This document shows positions 45,681-56,857 of a stretch of 64,000 nt of DNA, piece by piece. The stretch is from Morchella semilibera (lineage: Eukaryota > Ascomycota > Pezizomycetes > Pezizales > Morchellaceae). The stretch covers positions 930,001-994,000 of the forward strand of contig WBVU01000016.1 of the NCBI GenBank assembly GCA_009192285.1, given 5' to 3'. Position 1 is the first letter of the stretch. Each line of letters opens with the position of its first letter. The position numbers and the translations under genes are program-made. A model generated the notes under the pieces. It was given only the letters and a program-made list of their open reading frames with translations. It made no database searches and was not told where the DNA came from.

Positions 45681-48235
45681 TTATATCTCGTAACTGTCAG
45701 GCTTCTGAAAAATTGATACTGGCAGCTGTAGGCACTTAAAGCACCCCACCAGGCACTCCAGAAGGCTCAATAAGCCTTGTTCTCCCCGGCTCAGGCCCTG
45801 ACCATATTCCGACACCGCTCTTGCTAGTGTTCTTCTATTGAGTTTAATCATATCGGCGATATCAGATAATATATGGGGTTCACCGTTGTGGGTCGTCATT
45901 TTAGGTTTTGGGTGTTTATCATTGTCTAGGAATCTTTCGTTTGTCCTTTGTGGGTCCTCGTTTTTAAATACTTCCAACATGCCCTGGAGCCTCTCTCGAT
46001 GGCTTGGGAGGCCCTTGTAATGTTCTGGAAGACTGGCAAAAATATCTTTTAGTTTTAAGACCCATATCTTTATAGCTATACGCCTTGAGTGGTAACCGAG
46101 AATCTGAACTGTTGAGTTGACCTTATTAGAAACTGCATAAGCCATCTTAATCTGTTGCCTACTAGTATGAACTAAGTCGTTCACATCGGTTGAAAACATT
46201 GGGATATTACCAAATCGCTCTACATGCCGCCAAAAGTGTGAAAAAAGATGCATTTTAATAAAAGTTGGAATGAGAAGCCTCGCGAATTTCCTCAAGCTCC
46301 GCTAGGCCTCTTTCAATGCTTCCCGAACCTTGCAGCGCCTTTGTTCGATTCTTTGCCTCTTTCCTTGTTTCTTTATCGGCTCTAAATTCCAGAAACACAT
46401 CCTTATACTTGTGGAAATCCTCGAGATACCCTTGAAGATAGTCTAGTGTTTCTTTTGTATGCGTAGTATACTGTGCCATCAAGTGGAAATCGATTAATGA
46501 CCGAACATACCTCAAGGATCTTCCGAAGTCGCTCTGCGAAGCTTTTGGGGGGTTCCAAAGAGCCACTGCAAAGGCTCCTAGAACTATCCGGCCGAGATGA
46601 CACATTTCTTTACCTTGCCATTGAGTAGTTGCCCGATAAGGCTTATTTGGTATAGCAAGCCCTGGGTAAGGCTTAATGGACGCTCAAGCCCAATCAAAAT
46701 TCTCTAGCCGATTGTGTTTTTTTCAAAAACGATTGAATCCATTCCATCATATGTTTCAATAGGCCGAGATAAATATTATGCAACATATCTGGCTTGTGAA
46801 GATCATACACCTGAGCCTTCGGCAAGGCCCACAAAGCATTATACAGAGTTTTGAAGAATTTTGACACCAGGTATTCAACGGGTGCTGTATCTGACGTATC
46901 CTCCTTATAACGCTCTACCATTTCGATATATCGCTCCTGAATGCGTGGCAGGTTTTCTTAAAGGCTCCCCAAGCACTTGAAGTCAACTTTGCACCTATGG
47001 CAGGCCTGATTGTTGAGGTTTACCAGCAAGGCGTACTCTGGTTGATCCACAATTCATGCACGTAGTATCGGAAAACATAGGTGCACATAGCTATCAGCGC
47101 ATGTTATAAGCTCACCCCCTTCCATAGGGCCCTGAAGGCCCTCGAGAATCTCAGAGAGTACCTGGTAAAGGACCATCTAGCTCTCCCAACGGCGTTCGTT
47201 CGTACGTACTCCAACCTTTGGTGGCACTGGCAGCAGAGCTAGTAGTATGATCGCGTAATTAGAGGGTTTATTTCATGTGTCCGAGGTGATATTGCCAATC
47301 GTTAGGTATACTGGCCAAGCCTTCTTGTCACCACTGAAATTAGTGAGGTGTGTTCCGTCTGATTTACATATTACCGGCACCACCGTTGATCCTTCTGGAA
47401 GGGTATTCTATAACATTTGTGAGGGGTTAGCGGAGGCTCCCTGAGCCTTCTAAGTAAGGGTTGCGAACCTGCATCTCCCACCACCAGTCTGCCGTATGCA
47501 TCTCCCCATACATCCGCTCCCCCATTTCATTGTATTCTATAATAGGTGAATACACCAAGGACTCCCTAAATGCATGTTGTCTCAGAAGAAAACGCACTAT
47601 ATTCATAGGGTCCTTGTAGTAGTAAGGAATTTTCTGCCCGCTCATTTCGACCTCTAAGTGTATCCAGCTCTCTTTTCCTAACCCCCCATAGACGACATCT
47701 TGTTGAGGAGGCGTGCGAAGCCTCTACCAGTACTGTAGGAGCCTTGTCGAGGGGGTACGGTGCGGAAGAAATCGTATATTTGACCCTGAGATACATTCGA
47801 TTGTAGGAACCAGCGTGATAACCGAAATTCCTCTGCTGATTCGAAAGGCTGCCATGGGTTGATCAAAAGGCTTCAAGTTTCCGAGCCTTCATCATATCCC
47901 GTTGCGGTGAAAAGAGGCTCCCCTTCACCCTCGTATATGGTAGTTGCTAGATTGAACCACGTGGATCCCAAAGTATGATCATCATTCGATTCAGTATCGG
48001 ATTCGCTTTCGTCTGGTATGTTCAAATGTCCGCCCTCGTGGAGACCTCCTGAGCTTTCGGGAAGGCTCTGCGAGCCCTCAATGGGAGTCCCTGAAAGCTG
48101 CCTGTCGTACCACCCGCGGGTCCGCGATGGGTGGACTTTTGAGAGATGTCGATCAAAACTACCAGCATTGGCATAGTGAAGTTTGATCGAAGATACCCCG
48201 CATTCTCCTATTCTCCTACTTCTATCCCTATCCAT
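45681..48235 (-). pseudogene. Plavaka-type (CACTA superfamily) transposase, decayed
   Basis: Minus-strand fragments in the expected order. 48235-47873 has a partial zinc finger (FDRHLSKVHPSRTR) and an acidic linker. 47866-47427 has WQPFESAEEFRLSRWFLQSN, YYYKDPMNIVRFLLR, MYGEMHTADWWWEMQVRNPY. 46921-46694 has KPDMLHNIYLGLLKHMMEWI. 46605-46255 has CHLGRIVLGAFAVALWNPPK, LMAQYTTHTKETLDYL, DVFLEFRADKETR. 46295-45681 has HVERFGNIPMFSTDVNDLVH. Frames change several times and stops interrupt it (for example 47646 and 46690), and the middle (47000-47420) is degraded. The assignment rests on motif memory of the KDZ/Plavaka families. Confidence 0.65.
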
Positions 48236-48321
48236 CCCTAGGATCGATACACTGGCTCAAGCTTACTACACTATCTCCAAGTCTCTGGAAGCCTTCAAGA
48301 GTTTATAATACACGAAATAAG

Positions 48322-49188
48322 ATGGTATCTTATCCTCTCTATTGCTCTATATTCAAGCAATTGACATATATACAGGAGGCTTTTTTTTCCTCTTTCTATA
48401 AGTCGGCATCCAAACCGCACCCCTCACCAAACACCTCTGACAACACCCCGGCAAGCCCTAAACAAGGCCAAAAACGAAGTCGCATATCCTCCCATAGTGA
48501 TAAAAACACATCAAAAAAACAGGAGGTTGGACCATTAATCCCCGGTCAGTACATTGATAGTGAGAGCTCGGACTCCAACCTTAGTTCAGACTCTAGCAGT
48601 AGTGTTGCATCCTACATAGAAATCGAGTTAGAGGAAGAGATACCCCAGAGCACCCAGAAGGGAAAGTCGAGAATATCTGAGGAGCCTCCGAAAAGCCCCG
48701 TTTTATGCCCTCTAGGATCCGAGCCTTCTGGATCTGGACCTTCAGGATCCAGGGCTCCCAAGGTCTTATCGATGGCCCCTGCCGCCCCCCCAATGACACC
48801 TACCCCTCAGACTTAACGTTCCCTACTCAAGTCAGACCCACAAATCAGGAAGCAGGTCTAAAAGACTAAGGAGGACCCTGAAATGGCACCACGATACAAA
48901 CAGCCCGTCAAGTACATTTGCCAGACCACATACAACTGTTGGAGAATCTTACACTTAGATAAAGATGGTATCTATAAAGCTTTACGCAAAGAGCTCGCCG
49001 ATGAGATGACAAAGACAGCGTGGGTAAACAAATCCAGCTCGGGCGATTCTTCATTCAATCATTTGTGCGAATATGCCATGAATCACAAGGCCCTCACGAA
49101 TTTGAAACCCAAGTGGTTAGAAAAGGCTTCAGAGGACTCTATAAAGAACCAAGCAGCCCTAGCCCATCTCATTGTAGATCTAGCATAG
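48322..49188 (+). pseudogene. Unidentified plus-strand gene beside the Plavaka transposase
   Basis: Two frames. 48322-48816 encodes a Ser/Pro/Glu-rich protein (SESSDSNLSSDSSSSVAS, IEIELEEEIPQS). After a stop and about 60 bp, 48883-49188 encodes a basic-helical segment (MAPRYKQPVKYICQTTYNCW, LRKELADEMTKTAWVNKSSS). It is divergent from the transposase and within the same repeat island, so it may be the element's second gene, now broken. Function unknown. Confidence 0.35.
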
Positions 49189-49898
49189 AAGAGGAAAAGG
49201 ATAGACAAACAATATGATGAAGCTTTGGAAAGTGTGGTGGATAACGAGAAATATTACATAATGGTGCTCAAGTCCTAGGAGAATTTAGGAATTCCTCGCA
49301 GGTCCACAATAACCGTACATGCTATTGACGAGAGAAGGCTACTGCTATCCCAAGCAATACGTACCGTTCATACAACTTGTATTGGATGCATCGCTTACGC
49401 CATTTACCGGTATACTCGAAGTGATGTTTATGTATCATTTAGCAGCCGTCGCGCTGAAGCGAGGCCCACCGGCCGCTCCAGGGGGCCCCTAGAGGGCTAT
49501 TTGAGCCTTCTACAGGGCAATGTCCAATTCGGCACCCCAGGGGCAGGCAGCTTATCCCCCAGATCTTGGAATATGTGCCGATCGGAGACGATCAAGAGCT
49601 GGAAGGTTAGCTCAGGGCCACAGAGGCAAACCCTTAAGGTTTTGTGCAGTGCTTCACAGGCCTTCGGCAATCGTTACTGCGGCCTATCCAAATGCCTCAA
49701 ACACCTTCACTAGAAGGATAATAGCACCTTACTAGAGGCGACATTGGTTGGGGTGGGGCTTGATGTTGAGGAGGAAATGTTAACGTTTAGGAATAAGGTT
49801 AATCAAACAGGTTTGAATATTTCCATGCCTCGTACTGATAAGGGTGCCAGATGGTCCCAGGTGGTGGTGCATGAGCATTCCGAGAGGTACGGGGTATT

Positions 49899-50850
49899 AG
49901 GGTGTCGTACCAGGCTACTAGAGTAGTACTGTAAAGAGCTTAGTGTCCAAAACGCTAACTGCAAATGCAGGAAGGAACGGGGTCACTTCAGTCTAAACAT
50001 AACTAGAATTTCCCGTTGTCTAATGCTAGCCCCGACGAGTATAAGAAGTGGTTTAGAGTTGGGGTAATGCTAACACGAAGATTCGTTCAGGTAGATATTT
50101 TCAAGAGTCACTAAAAGCGTATAGAATAGAGGTAACAGATTTATATCGTTAAGACTCTTTTCTTCCTCGATGATGATTTCAACAAAGTCGGAGAATGACA
50201 CCGTATTTATATTATCGCGCAAAATGTCATGCGGCCTAAGAACTATCATTACAACAAATATATGGGAGACCTGAAAGATCCTGATAATGCCAAGAAAAAT
50301 CAAACACTAACGCCAATGCCTTTTAAATCCCTCATGTTACATCGTGCTACTGCAATGCACTCAGTTTTTTATCAACGGGGAAGTGCTAGAGTTGGCCTAC
50401 CTGATAACACCTTAGTACCGCCGGGCCACGACTTCACTTGTCAACTCTTTCCCTGCATCGTTATCTATCACTACGGAGCATGGCTCAACGTTAGGACTGT
50501 CAACGATTAGGTACCGGAGGCGTCGGGTGGTCTTACCTTTCCCTGAGAAGTCACCAGTGTCAGCTTTCTCAAAACCGTTCGCCGTTTTGATCAGATTTGG
50601 TCTGATTGATCCCAGACTTGAACTGCTGCCCCCTCATATACCCACTGGTGTCCTGAGCGGCTGTGCCGGCACCTTGACTCTCCGGAGGTTATTTTCGGGG
50701 TCGAAAAACATGTCTTTTAACTGGTAATTCCGCAACTCCGCAATCCGGCTCATACTGGCACCACTGTACCTCTCTGGGGCACCAATTGGGAAGTTTAGTA
50801 GCATAGGGAGGCTTTGTTGGTCTTCCTGTCTCCATTTTTCAAAACCTGTA
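49899..50850 (+). repeat. Family B repeat, forward copy 2
   Basis: Direct repeat of 43614-44600, starting GGTATTAGGGTGTCGTACC. It preserves the TATA-like box region in altered form (ACCGTATTTATATTATCGCG) and the 3' coding-like segment, which has an indel relative to copy 1. Together with copy 1 it flanks the Plavaka island as direct repeats of about 0.95 kb. Confidence 0.65.
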
Positions 50851-50981
50851 ATACAGGGCGATTGGAAGAAGGCTCAATGAGCATCATAGGAAGGTTCTGC
50901 CCAAATGCCATTACCTTTAAGTCTTATCACTATGATTGTGAACGTATTTGGACCCACGCCGAGAGAAATCACCTGTTTAGG
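50851..50981. other. Short remnant left of gypsy-2
   Basis: Contains GAAGGCTCAATGAGC, the same motif family as the Plavaka island. The right flank of gypsy-2 (after 58917) shows similar AGAAGGCCTGAG words, so gypsy-2 probably inserted into this older element. Confidence 0.4.
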
Positions 50982-50986
50982 CGCAC

Positions 50987-51181
50987 TGTTATGCCGAATT
51001 AGCTGTATTTGATAACTCAGGCGGTTATATAGCGCTCGATAGGCAGAAGGGTGTTGTGGCCACACCCACGTGCGGCCCAATATGCCCGTTGGAGATAGAT
51101 AAAGGCCCTCGAGGCTTCATGAATAGAACATTATCTGACGCATCATAAACAAATTACTGTCTATAAATTATCCGCACAGCA
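50987..51181 (+). repeat. gypsy-2 5' LTR
   Basis: 195 bp, TGTTATGCCGAATTAG... to ...TCCGCACAGCA. It differs from the 3' LTR by about seven changes including a 3-nt indel (GGTTATATAG versus GGTATAG), i.e. roughly 96-97% identity by eye, so the insertion is not very recent. Confidence 0.93.
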
Positions 51182-51182
51182 A

Positions 51183-51200
51183 TTGGTAGCAACATGCTCA
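51183..51200 (+). other. gypsy-2 primer binding site (putative)
   Basis: TTGGTAGCAACATGC directly follows the 5' LTR. The TGGTAGC start is what initiator-tRNA-Met-primed Ty elements use; the rest cannot be checked without the host tRNA. Confidence 0.5.
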
Positions 51201-51407
51201 GTTCAATACGCGGATCGAGCTTCCTCATTCGTGACCAGATTACCCTGCTGTAATCCCTACACCCCACTACGCGAAGTCTTCTTCTTCTCGTCCAAACTGG
51301 CAAACGAAACCAGATTTCGCTCATCCTATCCACCAATTCATCATCCTGCTATTCCAGCCAAATCCAATTGCCCATCTAGCATCCGAATTACCTTCTAATA
51401 ATTCTAC

Positions 51408-52160
51408 ATGGACAATAATCTCCGCTGGAATCACAGAAATCCAGGAAGAAGGAATAGGGAAGCCAGACGAGCAGCACTTGCAAACGCCGCTGCACACAAT
51501 CTCCTCGCACCGCGAAACTCATGATACCTCAACTCCAGGCATCAAGCCATTATCTCTGTGGCCGCTGCCGCATTTGAAGCTCTTTCCGAGCAACCCCAAC
51601 CATCACACGCAGTCATTGCACCAGCCCCCAGCCCAGCATCAGGCCCATCCACTCCCCCTCAGTACCACCCTGTCGAGGAGGACTTCTATCACGCCCACCA
51701 TCAAGAGTCAACCACAGGGCAAAATAGAATCGCTCCCTACGCGGAATCAAACCCCGAACAACCTATCAACGAGAGGGTTAACCCCCAGCAGGAAAACCAA
51801 TCAACCTATCCCTATCAGAACCCCCTCCACCAAGACTACTACCAAGACTCCGCAACCCTACCGGACACAGACCTTGAGAGCAACAGTTCTACTCTTCCCC
51901 CCCCGAGATCTTGGCCAACACAGCAAGTTCAAACCAGCCCGCGTACCCCCTCCGAAGCTAGCACAATAAGGGCACCTTCTAGAGCTTCTTCGGTCAGTTC
52001 ATTCGAGATCCGCAGCGATTTTAGGAGCCTGGAGGATCGAAATACCAGTTTACCCAACACAACAGAAAGGAGACCACTATCCAGCATCAGACCAAGGGCT
52101 AGACCCCTCGCTGAACGCATTACCAGACCCAATTCGTCTAGGCACAATAGGAGGCATTAA
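51408..52160 (+). pseudogene. gypsy-2 upstream ORF (gag N-terminal region), one internal stop
   Basis: Frame from ATG 51408 (MDNNLRWNHRNPGRRNREAR) hits TGA at about 51522, then remains open to 52160 as a Pro/Ser/Gln-rich, disordered sequence ending RPNSSRHNRRH. The TGA could be a CGA-to-TGA transition. No domain recognised; position suggests a gag N-terminal or accessory protein. Confidence 0.5.
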
Positions 52161-52413
52161 AACTGGCCGGGCATCTTGTTCCAACTGTATCTATTCAAAA
52201 GCTATTAATCCAAATCGAAAATCACTACTCTTCTTTATCCTCCCCTATCCCAGACTTTATTCTTCCTTATATTTCTTACACTCATTCCTTTTTCCCCTCG
52301 GGACTGGACCGTCCTCAATTCCAGGGTAGGCAAGGCAACTAGATCAGGAGGACGCAGCCTTACTCTAGAAGCCCCAGAACTAGAATTAATCCAGTCTAAA
52401 TTTATCCAAGCCA

Positions 52414-54170
52414 TTGATACCTGAAAAGAAAAGAAAACATTCCCTACCCCCATCCCCGAAGTCAATCAGTCTTCCGAGCTTTCCAATTGCTCTTCATCTT
52501 CAGGAAAGAGAATTAGTTGATCATACTCCTGTCACTCAGGAGGCTCCTGTTTCTCAGGAGCGAGGTGTTTCTCATCTCACACTATCCCGGGTTGTTTCTC
52601 ACCCCCCAAGTATAGCCAAAAACTCATCTACTCCTGTTCCTCAGGAAGCTCCTGTTACTCAGAAGCGAGGTGTTTCTCATCTCACTATATCCGGAGGTGT
52701 TCCCCACCTCCGCGATATAGCCAAAAACCCATCTACCTCTTCCCATCTCTATCGTCTCTCCGAACCCTCTACCCGCACCTTCAAAGAATTTAATTCTCTC
52801 TCCCCCCCAATACTTCCAGCTTGCCCAAACATGTCAGATCATTCACACGAAGACTTACCTGATCCCTCATCATTCCCCGAATCTCATCAATCTCCTATCC
52901 AAACCTCAATGGACCCATCTACTCCCACCTGGGTGCAAGCACTGATGGCTAGTGCTGCTGAAGATAGGAGAGTAGCCATGCAATCCATTCAAGCCACCAC
53001 GGCGTTAAGTACAAGCATTGGGGAAGTTCTTAGAACAAGGGAACGTAGATCAGACCAAGGTGATAACCAGGTCAGCAATCTGAAACCCGAATCAATCGGC
53101 AAGTTTGAACCTTCATCCATACCAGACGCCGACGCAGCACAATGTTTCATTGACGCTATTGAAGACAGCGTTACCCTTTACGGCGAGTCGCGTACACGTG
53201 CAATTCTCAGACGCTGCATCACAGGATCAATCGCCACCGGACTGGTACTTTGGGTTATCAAAAGACAGACAGAGACGAGATGTCACTCACCACAGTATGT
53301 TGGATAACAAAGATAAGAAGGGATTTCATGCCTAGAAGAGCCCTCTTGGAAGTAGAGGCTCAAAAAGAGATATTCACCTACAATCAAAGTAGGACAGCAT
53401 CAGACTACGTGACCAAGAAGATTCGCCTCCTCAGAATCGCTGGCGTAACCGATGAAGACCTCCAGGTGGAATATATCCACAGAGGTCTCTCCCGAGCGCA
53501 CGAGTTCTACGCCATGATGGAGATGAAAATCAAAGACGATGGAACCAACAAGGTCCAAGATTATAGAAACGAAGTTCAAAAGTTACAAGGGGCAGCTTAC
53601 GCATCTTACCTAGCGCGATCAGGCAATTCCCAAAGGAGACCCTGGAATTCATTTCTGGAAAGTCAAAAGACCCCAGGACCCCCAAGATCTCCACCCAAAG
53701 CTATCACCTATCCAGTCAAAAGCTCCCAACCTGGACCTTCGGATAGCAGCGCTATAGTCAAAAGGGACAGACCAAAGGAGCCCGGAAGAGCTTTCAAACG
53801 CATTAGGAAGTGCAGGAATTATCCCTCTTGCGGAGACGGAGAGCATTGGGACAATGAATGCAAAATGAGAAATTCAAACCTCCCCACAAGGAACACGCGT
53901 GCCTATTACGCCGACCCTAACGACGATGATCTCTCCGACTTCGAGGAACAAGACGCCATTAGCGACTACGAGGAGTATTACAAAGGAGTGATGCACGCTC
54001 ATTTCGCTTTTCAGCGTAAGCGTACTGCGGACGAGCAACAAGGGTTTGTAGGCGCAATAGAAACCCCTCCAAACGTTATCCAGTCTATGGTAGTAGACGC
54101 CGCCGTGGGGTTGCTGGCAGCCGCTCCTCAGAGCCCAGTTATTCCAAGAAACCCCGCCCCAGGGTCCTAG
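52414..54170 (+). pseudogene. gypsy-2 gag, frameshifted
   Basis: First frame 52414-53307 and second frame 53250-54170. The capsid-like helical region (TWVQALMASAAEDRRVAMQS, KFEPSSIPDADAAQCFIDAI) is broken by two single-base shifts around 53239-53260, where a third frame carries DWYFGLSKDRQRRD. The second frame continues the capsid (RTASDYVTKKIRLLRIAGV, VEYIHRGLSRAHEF), then an Arg-rich linker and a zinc-knuckle-like CRNYPSCGDGEHWDNEC, and ends acidic. An imperfect tandem duplication of about 105 bp lies at 52520-52730. Confidence 0.75.
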
Positions 54171-54221
54171 GCCCCAATTCCAATCCAAGAAAGATCCACC
54201 TCACAACTTCCCTATCCGACA

Positions 54222-54878
54222 GTGCATAACTGCGGGAAGTGCAGCGTAGAGTTTAAATCCAAAAACGCCCTCTTTCGACACCTCAAAGAAGCAAACCATT
54301 ACCAAAGAGACTCAAAGGCAACGGAGAGCTCAAGAACAATCGTGGAATCAAACTCTACCTACACGTCAGACCCTGAAGATAGAATCCTAGATTACCAGTA
54401 CATGACCCTGAACATTACATTCAACCCAGACTCAGGAGACACTTATGAGGTAGTGGCGGATACCGGCATCGGCAACTCTGCCATTGACGCCGAATTCTTG
54501 CAAGCTAACGTTCCCAACACTCAAATGATACCCCTTAAATCACCCAGGGTCGTTCGCGGAATCGGAGGAGGATCAGTCACGGTGGATAGGCTAGCACTAG
54601 TCCCCACCTATTTCATCAGTAACGGTAACACCCTGAGCAAACTCAACATTACATACCACGTCTTCAACGATCTGAGATGCAATCTATTAATTGGTAACGA
54701 CGTCTTTCTATCCGAGTCAGCCGAAATAAGGTTCAATCAAGGCCATCTAGTCCTAGGTTCATGCAACAACATGAAGATACCAATCAGGGTCACGATGCGC
54801 GATCGAGCCTCAAAAGTCATAGTACGGGTAACAAGCAAGTGTACGGTACCCCTAGAAGCATCTACGTCCTACCTATAA
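54222..54878 (+). CDS. gypsy-2 protease domain preceded by a C2H2 zinc finger
   Basis: The frame opens with a classical C2H2 finger CGKCSVEFKSKNALFRHLKE (CX2CX12HX5H, closing at ANH) before the aspartic protease (VVADTGIGNSAIDAEF, GGGSVTVDRLALVPTYF, DLRCNLLIGNDVFLSESAEI). The frame stops at 54878 and the RT frame takes over in overlap (54761 on), so either a programmed shift or a mutation near 54865 separates them. A finger fused to the protease is unusual for Ty3/gypsy elements. Confidence 0.7.
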   Translation: MHNCGKCSVEFKSKNALFRHLKEANHYQRDSKATESSRTIVESNSTYTSDPEDRILDYQYMTLNITFNPDSGDTYEVVADTGIGNSAIDAEFLQANVPNTQMIPLKSPRVVRGIGGGSVTVDRLALVPTYFISNGNTLSKLNITYHVFNDLRCNLLIGNDVFLSESAEIRFNQGHLVLGSCNNMKIPIRVTMRDRASKVIVRVTSKCTVPLEASTSYL

Positions 54879-56857
54879 GGTTAAATCGCACACTAGAGCC
54901 TGCCCAAGACTACATTTTCATCGGTAAAAAGAAAGCCATATCTGGGCATTCATGCGGATCAGGGATATTCCTCCACGATCAGGCAAATGTGGTCTTCACA
55001 AACCTCACCGACGATACACTCACAGTCTTTGAAAACACAGTCATTGGGTGCGTTAACAGCATCAGTCCCGCCGACTTAAGGAAGGCTTGGCCAGAAGCTT
55101 CGCAGGAAATTAGAGCATATTTTGGTATGGAGGAAGAAACCCACACACCCAGGCCAGATATAAAAGAGAATTCCCAACCTACAGAGAGGGTATTGGAGCA
55201 AAATCGGCCTAGAATAATACCAGTTATATCACGAAAAGGCGACACCCGCAAACCTACTCAAGACACCCCGTACGCAAGGCCCCATTGGTTAGATCAAGAG
55301 TTTACTCCTGTCTACCCCTACCCCCTAGCGGAAGGTATTACCACGCCAGATATCACCGAATCTAGCTGGGCAGAAGTCAATATTAGTAAAACTGACCTGA
55401 CCACCCAACAAGAGAAGGCGCTGCGTGATCTCTGTAAACGCTATAGAATCATATTCAACGAGAAGTTAGGATGCGTAAGGGAGCACCATACGGAATGGCT
55501 GCGGGTACCAGTCGCTGCAGAACTGGAAAGACAAATCAAGTCCAAACCACCATACCCTGTCTCCAAGAACGCAAGAGCAGCGATCAATATGCAGTTCGAT
55601 AGTAACGTAGCGCAAGGGAGAATGACTCAAGTCGACAGGCCATCACCTTATAGTATGCAGGTGTTCGTAGTGAGACATAATGGGAAGGAGCGCCCCGTCA
55701 TCGATATGCGGATGCTCAACGAATTGGTACCCGGAGACGCATACCCATTACCCCGGCAGGAGGATATACTCGCAAACATTAGCGGAATGAATTTCATAAG
55801 CGCACTAGACATCACCTCCGCATTTTACCAACACATGATCCACCCCGACGATAGATATAGGACAGCTATCGTCACTCACGGAGGACACGAGATGTTTACG
55901 GTCTCCCCTATGGGATATAAGCGCTCAGTCCAGCACCAACAGAAACTGATGGACAAAGCATTCAGAGGCCTAACCTGGCGCTTTGTCTCGTGTTTCGTAA
56001 ACGACATATGTGTTTACTCCAGATGCTTCGAGGAGCATATGAGTCACCTCGACGAAGTATTCAAAATACTAGCAAACCTCGGAATCACACTACGCGCAAA
56101 GAAGTGCTTCCTAGGATTCTTCTCATTGGAGCTATTAGGTTACCTCGTCGATATGCTCGGGCTCACTACAACAGAAGCTAAAACAGCAGCAATCCTAAAC
56201 CTCCCTTACCCAGAGACACTCAATAAACTAGAATACTTCATATGTTTAACCAATTGGAATAGGCACTTAGTACCATACTACGCTCAACGTATCAAACCCC
56301 TTACCCAGCTGAAGGCAAAAATGATCAAACTCGCACCTACCGGAAGAGGTAGAAAGGCCTATACATCGAAGAAAGAAGTCCCTAAGGACAACACGCTGCT
56401 AAAAGCTTTCGAAGACGTCCGAGATGCTATTGGCTCCCGACCAAGGCTCTATCATTTCCTCAGCAATAGACCCGTCTATGTCTTCCTCGACGCTTCCCCA
56501 GAGTACGGCATCGGAGTGGGAGCATACTAGCAAAAAGACTTGGAAAAACCTGCTACCAAAACAAACCTAGTACCAATATTATTTTTCTCGCGAGAGCTCA
56601 CCTAAGCCGAACGAAACAATTGGCCCACAGATATGGAAATGTCAGGTTTAGTATGGGCTGTAAAGAAGATGAGACCCTACCTAGAACAAACTAAAGCAGT
56701 CTTCTATACAGATCACGAGCCCAGCGCAGCCATCTATAAGATGAACGGGCTAGCTACATCTTCACTAGGGATATCTAACCTTCGGTTGTAAAACTGGGGA
56801 ATATACCTCAGTCAATTTAAAGATCACATATCCGTCATTTACAGAAAGGGTGCAGAG
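54761..56857 (+). pseudogene. gypsy-2 reverse transcriptase and RNase H, with stops
   Basis: RT blocks: NGKERPVIDMRMLNELVPGD, FISALDITSAFYQHMIHPDD, FTVSPMGYKRSVQHQQKLMD. The active-site box reads FVNDICVYS, i.e. Asn in place of the first Asp of the usual [FY]xDD. RNase H starts VFLDASPEYGIGVGAY, then TAG at 56528-56530; after it FFSRELT, TAA near 56604; MEMSGLVWAVKKMRPYLEQ, YTDHEPSAAIYKMN, then TAA near 56789 and NWGIYLSQFKDH. Two of the three stops fit CAG/CAA to TAG/TAA changes. Confidence 0.85.
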
